This document shows, one piece after another, positions 59,161 to 64,000 of a stretch of 64,000 nt of DNA. The position numbers and the translations under genes were made by a program. Source of the stretch: Morinoia aosen (taxonomy: Eukaryota > Arthropoda > Malacostraca > Amphipoda > Talitridae); assembly GCA_030386875.1 (NCBI GenBank), contig CM059575.1:43802859-43866858 (forward strand). The letters are read 5' to 3'. The notes under the pieces are model-generated. The model worked only from the letters and a program-made list of their open reading frames with translations, was not told where the DNA came from and ran no database searches. The first letter of the stretch is position 1. Every line of letters begins with the position of its first letter.

Positions 59161-60191
59161 TTTTGGTGTCTTTGATTCTAATTTTTGCTAAAAATTATTT
59201 ATAATTGTTTAAAACCGAAAATAAACAAAACAGAGTTAGAATACTTTGCTGAAAAATTTAAAAATACGCAATGTTTTTGTTTCTTATTTTGTTCAAAGTT
59301 TGAAACAGCGTATTTATACCTATCACCCAATGCCGTCATGTTATCAATTCTTCGTGGGTTTGCATACCTATATATATGTATATATGATGTATATGAGAAA
59401 GAAATATAATTGTACTAAAGGAATAACGCATATTTTGCAGTTGAAAAGCACGAATTAGTAATTGAAAGCATTTCAAATTCGTTTTGTATATTTCTTTTTT
59501 GTTCATTTCCATTTCAATTAATACATAGGAAGTGGAAAATAGTAGTAAATGGGTTGCAAGCTACTTGCAGAACATTTCAGCTGATGCAATACATTGTACT
59601 CACATAAAGAGTGGTAACTCTGTACGCTCTTAATGATGCATTGATTGATAATGACTAGTCTTTGCAGAAACTTAAAGTTATGTTGTGATCATGAATATTT
59701 CTAGTCTTTAGGTTATGATTCATTGTCAATGAGTTGTCTTTGCCAAAATCTGAAGCTATGGTCTGGTACATAAAGACTTCTAGTATTCAGGTTATGTTAT
59801 CAAAATTGATTTGGCTTCCTCGTCTTTAGGTCAAGTTAACATGTATTAATAATAAAAATTTCTGCTCATTTCTAAAGTTATTCCTTGAATGTTGTTTGGT
59901 TCTTTCAGAGTTATATTGTATTTCACTATATCATTATCATGTTTAACTTTTATCTTCGTATCTCTCCCCAGTTTCTAAGTAAGCATACACTGAAATGGAG
60001 AATTTTATAATTATGTTGATACAATTTTAAAAACTAAACTAGTATCCGTTTTGTAGCATTTTATATAATTAATTACTTCTTCTTAAGGAAGATTTGGAAA
60101 TGTTTTAAGGTAATCAATATCGACATTGAGACACTTGAAAGAAATTAAAATACAATGTAAACGAGCTGCAATGAAAATAATTACACACACT
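59161..60191. other. AT-rich non-coding DNA
   Basis: Two overlapping short plus-strand ORFs (59185-59458) run through AT-rich sequence with no family resemblance. Nothing else is recognised before the LTR. Confidence 0.4.
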
Positions 60192-60477
60192 TGTTCCGAC
60201 CCTTTCAGTATTAGGTCGTAACCAAACGCGAATGAGGTTCGGGAGTGACGATGCAGCAACGTAGTTATCGTTTATTGGTACTTCAGAGTTGACACAGGCT
60301 TAGTAATTGGCAAGGAATCTATTAGATCGGATGATGATACAGGTGCTTCCTTGATGGTCGCGCTTCCGCTACTGAACAGCGACGCTTCTGTTTGTAAATG
60401 CGACCTCTACGGCAGACCACCGCTAATGAACCTCGATGTCTCTTGCCGATTCTATTTATATGCCTGGCGGGCGCACA
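60192..60477 (-). repeat. putative 3' LTR with TATA box and AATAAA
   Basis: On the plus strand the segment begins TGTTCC and ends CA, so on the minus strand it also runs TG...CA. A minus-strand CATATAAATAG TATA box lies near 60451-60461 and AATAAA at 60271-60276, in the correct promoter-to-polyadenylation order. A G-rich polypurine-type tract (GTGGGGGAGCA on the minus strand, 60481-60491) lies just outside. With these limits only about 16 bp precede the TATA box, an unusually short U3, so the outer edge is provisional until the other LTR is seen. Confidence 0.55.
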
Positions 60478-60491
60478 TAATGCTCCCCCAC

Positions 60492-61607
60492 GTTTTTTAA
60501 AAATTCTTTATTACAATAAAAATTTTTAAAACGTTACTCAATTAACTTTGATTTTCCTTAGATTATCAACTAATCTTACAATCCGTCTAATTAATTCGAA
60601 CAGATCAGAACGTATGACAAAATTGCTTCTGAATTATGAACGGAGGTAGGCAGGTATGGCCTTTGCTGTCATCATAAACAAATTTCAACGGTAATCCTAC
60701 ATCTTGGTAAACATTATTTTTAGTGTCAATATTATATTTTAGTGTCAATTCAATACTAGATTTATTACCCAAAATCAACCAAATAATCACTCTACGCACT
60801 TAGCTCAAACAGTTTGTTCATTCATTATCAAGTTATTTATCAATTGATTCTTAGAATTCTTGGATACTCCAGATATTTCGGATACAAATGGATACACCAC
60901 ACAATTTTATTAACATATCAAAATATCAAAATCAAACATCAAAACGCGTACTTAATAAATTCTTTCCATAAGGTACACTTCCTTGAACAAACTGGACACA
61001 TACCGTCAAGTCGAGAAACACAATTTTGTATGCAAATGAAAAATTTAGAAGGAAAAATCCATCATAAATCTATATTATATGAAGATTTAGCGTATAAAAT
61101 TACATACGCAAGACAATACATTGCATTACTACAAATGGCAAGGTAAAAGCTGATTGCTTCTCCTCAGGATTCAAATCATTCTACGATTCAAATTAACTCA
61201 TTTCAATTCAGCTAAATTAAATATGGAAAGTAAATTAAATAGAATAATCAATAAATTAACTAATTTAATTCAACCAATCTACAAGCGTACAATTTGGTTT
61301 ATATTCGCAATACTAACAATTCGTCTCAATATTTCACGTGAATACATGAACAAAATAATCTATAGAATAGAATACATAATCCGTATATAATAGAGATTTT
61401 TTCCGTATAAAATAGAATTAATCTAAGACAATATATTCTAACAGAAATATTCCGAAAATATTCAGATCCATCGTGCACGTGGACTCTGTGCGTGAGCGTG
61501 TTCCCATTTTTCGAAGTTTCGAGGAACACCCTTGGAGATGAAAACTCAGCGTTGAGGTACATGTGTTTTGTTATGTTAATGTGAATGTAGAAGTTAGCGT
61601 TGTAGTG
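60492..61607. other. AT-rich stretch between accessory ORF and LTR
   Basis: Very AT-rich. Plus-strand ORFs of 110 codons (60814-61146) and 78 codons (61154-61390) run antisense to the element and have no recognisable domain. A 78-codon minus-strand frame (61326-61562) is likewise unrecognised. This could instead be part of a long U3 if the polypurine tract has been misplaced. Confidence 0.35.
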
Positions 61608-61949
61608 TTAAGCGCTAACTTGAGGTGGAAGTGCAACTATTTGCCTAGGACTATTACTGATCTCTTTCCAGGCAGATCGACGCAATGCTACGTCCTCACC
61701 GGCTAGTCGTCCGATGACTTTGTTGAGATCGCGTTTAATGTAAATAACCATTACAGTAATTATAATTGTAATTATTGTGTAAAGGAGCAACATTATGTCA
61801 CTCAATCGATCAGGGATGAGGTCGACTGTCGTCTCCTCTGTGTGGCGGATTAGTTCATCCGATATTTGACCATTATTAGCCTTAATGGCAGTTAAAATGG
61901 TGTCAACATTAAGGTTGGACACCTTATTACCCATCTTAGCAGGCCACAA
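61608..61949 (-). CDS. small ORF with myristoylation signal and one membrane span
   Basis: The open frame is 113 codons and begins at a non-ATG codon. The first ATG, six codons in (61932-61934), follows GCTAAG and gives a protein of about 108 aa starting MGNKVS. Gly2 and Ser6 fit the N-myristoylation consensus. A helical, acidic segment (about residues 10-45) precedes one hydrophobic span (MLLLYTIITIIITVMVIYI), then a basic KRDLNK stretch and a short tail. The position, after integrase and before the LTR on the same strand, is where env or accessory genes of gypsy elements lie. It shares the integrase frame but is separated from it by about 960 bp with stops. It is not recognisable as a standard env. 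It could be the surviving C-terminal part of an env, a novel accessory protein, or chance; the signals favour a real product. Confidence 0.5.
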   Translation of the reverse strand: MWPAKMGNKVSNLNVDTILTAIKANNGQISDELIRHTEETTVDLIPDRLSDIMLLLYTIITIIITVMVIYIKRDLNKVIGRLAGEDVALRRSAWKEISNSPRQIVALPPQVSA

Positions 61950-62909
61950 AGCTACTAAAAGCGCGGGGATTAAAATTGTGATTAATTTTAATCACACAAA
62001 TGTGATAAATAAATTATAAATTTATAAATCAACAGTATTGTTGGTTAATGTGTACGGTTGAGCACGCCCCCCTATCCCTGCGCACCACGTAATTCTTCAC
62101 CGGATGTTCGCTGGGAATGCAGCGATTCTGATTATGAACACGAGTTCGACGTGTTCTCCGGATTCATACACTTGAATTCGAGTACGCAACGGGGAATCGA
62201 GGTTCAGGAACACCCTGAAGTTGCAGTAGGCTTCTCGTAATACTTCTTTCGGTACCTTGATTCCGAAAACTATCGTTGTTTCCTGCGGCCGCCAGAGTTG
62301 ACCGTGTCCCCCGCTACACATCGGGGTTTATGAGTGAATTATTATTGGAATTGAACAAGTGTATCTTGTGAGTCGGAATGTGCAATGTTCTGGAATCGTT
62401 CCGGAGTCGTCCAAGGAATCTGAAAGGATACGACACAAGAAATTAGCATGGCCACAAGTTTAAGTAAGCAATTGTCGTTTCATAATAAGGCAACGCTTCA
62501 TTCTCATTAAGACACATTCATTTCAACTACACTGCCTAGCATTGTTGCCAAACAATTTGCGGCAGAAGCGCAGATCTCGCGGCTTCGCGCTCGCACTCTC
62601 GTGTTGACATTTCCAAGATTGCATCTCAGTTTATCAACTATAACTGACAACTTGACGAACACAGCCTTTGATTTCGCAACAACAGTATGGCAACATCCTA
62701 AGCTCAACATCTCGTCACAAGGTGTTTGCGCAACACAATGTTTCCTAACGCAAGACATACATAAAGTCTTAAGAAAGAAACTCATGAAATGCTCTTACAA
62801 GCTAGAAACTCATAGAACTCACTTACAAGCTAAATACCATTAAAATACATATATGGAATGGCAATTTCGGAATATTAGTAATGAACAGTTCCAAACTTGG
62901 TTGACAATT
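61950..62909 (-). other. region between integrase and the small ORF, no intact gene
   Basis: Minus-strand open frames of 92 codons (62785-62507, Cys-rich) and 74 codons (62321-62097) occur here, in different frames, and neither resembles a known family. A plus-strand frame at about 62514-62843 overlaps the first. If the element once had an env gene, this is where its body would lie, now broken by stops and frame changes. This is inference from position only. Confidence 0.3.
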
Positions 62910-64000
62910 TTACCTTCTTAACTTATCTAAAGGCAGTACATGGCTTAAGTTCGTTCGGATAATCTTGTTACCGATCTTAATATCTGCGTAATTTTTACCT
63001 AGCTTTTCAATGATACCTGGTCCTAAGAAATTTAGCTGTAACTTGTGTTTTTTGGCATGATTTTTCACTAGTACACGGTCCGTGACTTTTAAATTTTTAT
63101 CGCGACGTTTCATATTTCTATAGGCAGTTCTTTCGATTGTGGCGTTAATGATCGCATTTCTAATATTGTTCACTACAATAGATGACTCGGTAAATTTTTG
63201 TTTGTGAACATCTTCATATGTAGTCGCAACATTGAAGTCTTCTAAATTAGTAGAACTGATATACACACACGTATCTCTACCGAAAACCGTGTATGCGGGT
63301 GTATCTCCTATAGTTTCATTAAAACTATTGTTAATCGAATTTTCCACAATATCCAATAATCTATCCCACTCATTATGAGTAAGAAAATTTAGATATAACT
63401 TGAGCAGGTGTCGAATTTTTCCATTACATCGCTCGACAATACCATTAGAAAAAGGGGAATTTGCCAGAACTTCCTTTTTCAAGATAGAAAGTCCTTTTGT
63501 GAAATTTCCCACATTAGATGATTTAAATTCTACAGCATTGTCGGATAACAACACGTCCGGGGTACCGAACAAACAGCAAAAATTCCATAGACAGTCTGTA
63601 ACAGTCTCTGTACGTCGGTCATTAGTCGAATATAATTTAACAAAACGGGAAAATAGGTCGATAATTACAAGAATATATTTGTTCCCATTGTCTGTCATTG
63701 TTAATGGACCGTAGAAGTCCATGCTGACCGTTTGAAAACATCGTGTTCCAATTGGAGCATTTAGAATTTTAATCGGCATCGGTATTCGTGATTTTAGAAT
63801 CTTACAGATGTCACAAGATTCAACAATTTTGCGTGTAATTGTCCGTTCGTACGGATGAAAATATTTTAATTTAAACTTAAACAAGGTATGATTCAAATCT
63901 GTATGGGACAAATTATGGATGAATAGAATTGTCTTGTGCAGCAGAGTATACGGCACCACAATAGTCAGAATGGTGCTGGGTCTGTTGTCAATTCTTCGTC
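62910..64000 (-). CDS. pol: Ty3/gypsy pol, integrase domain (5' part outside window)
   Basis: Integrase inserts the reverse-transcribed copy into host DNA. The frame is open to the window edge, so no start is given. Sequence just upstream of VPYTLLHK continues the integrase N-terminus (TILTIVVPYTLL). Counting from that V as residue 2: an HHCC zinc-binding region with His15/19/24 and C49-x2-C52. The catalytic core has D81 (SMDFYGPL), D140 (LLSDNAVEF) and E176 (NGIVERCNG), with 35 residues between the last two, a perfect DD35E. The C-terminus has a GPY/F-like module (FLGPGIIEKLG ... TNLSHVLPL). There is no chromodomain. The last residues before the stop (DKLRR) are a normal end for the family. 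No internal stop or frameshift is seen. Confidence 0.93.
   Translation of the reverse strand, partial: RRIDNRPSTILTIVVPYTLLHKTILFIHNLSHTDLNHTLFKFKLKYFHPYERTITRKIVESCDICKILKSRIPMPIKILNAPIGTRCFQTVSMDFYGPLTMTDNGNKYILVIIDLFSRFVKLYSTNDRRTETVTDCLWNFCCLFGTPDVLLSDNAVEFKSSNVGNFTKGLSILKKEVLANSPFSNGIVERCNGKIRHLLKLYLNFLTHNEWDRLLDIVENSINNSFNETIGDTPAYTVFGRDTCVYISSTNLEDFNVATTYEDVHKQKFTESSIVVNNIRNAIINATIERTAYRNMKRRDKNLKVTDRVLVKNHAKKHKLQLNFLGPGIIEKLGKNYADIKIGNKIIRTNLSHVLPLDKLRR

Larger units (their letters stand above)
60192..64000 (-). mobile_element. Ty3/gypsy LTR retrotransposon, 3' portion, cut by the window edge
   Basis: Read on the minus strand: the end of pol (integrase, 64000 to 62910), a region that might once have held an env or accessory gene, a small membrane-protein ORF (61949-61608), a polypurine-type tract and the 3' LTR. 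The 5' LTR, primer site, gag, protease and reverse transcriptase would lie beyond 64000. The integrase frame is open in the part visible, so the copy may be fairly young. Confidence 0.8.

Noticed and set aside
63400-63714. 104-codon plus-strand ORF
   Set aside because: Antisense shadow of the integrase frame.
1-64000. CRISPR array, operon or prokaryotic system
   Set aside because: The tandem arrays have no unique spacers and everything recognisable is eukaryotic transposon sequence.

Overview
The window looks like non-genic DNA from an AT-rich animal genome. An arthropod is the most likely host, judged from the mix of a mariner-type element, a Ty3/gypsy element and a CR1-group LINE, but no host gene allows a species call. 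I found no convincing host protein-coding gene, rRNA, canonical tRNA or CRISPR array. Nearly everything interpretable is a transposable element or tandem repeat set in AT-rich sequence that otherwise shows no coding signal.

Layout. 1-4132: unassigned DNA with an (AT)n microsatellite. 4137-4358: a 222-bp piggyBac-type MITE with TTAA flanks and two internal palindromes. 12939-13560: an internally deleted mariner remnant. About 14069-14341 and 30733-31012: two copies of one tRNA-derived SINE, both on the minus strand. 16062-16240: a 21-bp tandem repeat beside a hammerhead-like motif. 20183-22323: a minisatellite of about 63 units of 33/34 bp whose centre forms a nine-unit, roughly 300-bp higher-order repeat. 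About 34380-41760: a CR1-group LINE with both ORFs open. 42842-43260: a second higher-order minisatellite with a 220-bp period. 43791-44330: degenerate tandem repeats of about 180 bp. 49424-49566: a hAT-like MITE. 58986-59160: a GGAGTC-rich minisatellite. 60192-64000: the 3' half of a minus-strand Ty3/gypsy element that runs off the window.

The most interesting object is the LINE. Its upstream ORF (851 aa) ends in an OTU-type cysteine protease domain and carries a weak SGNH-hydrolase-like segment. The endonuclease/reverse-transcriptase ORF follows in the same reading frame after one TGA. No ATG lies between that TGA and the first catalytic motif of the endonuclease, and the stop sits in the context TGA-CTA, a recognised leaky-stop context. 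This suggests that replication enzymes are made as a readthrough fusion to the protease-bearing protein. The LINE is preceded by tandem, promoter-like monomers of about 560 bp.

The gypsy element contributes an integrase with an intact DD35E triad. Where an env gene might sit, it carries a small ORF with a predicted N-myristoylation signal and one membrane span. In its left LTR a TATA box and an AATAAA are visible on the minus strand.
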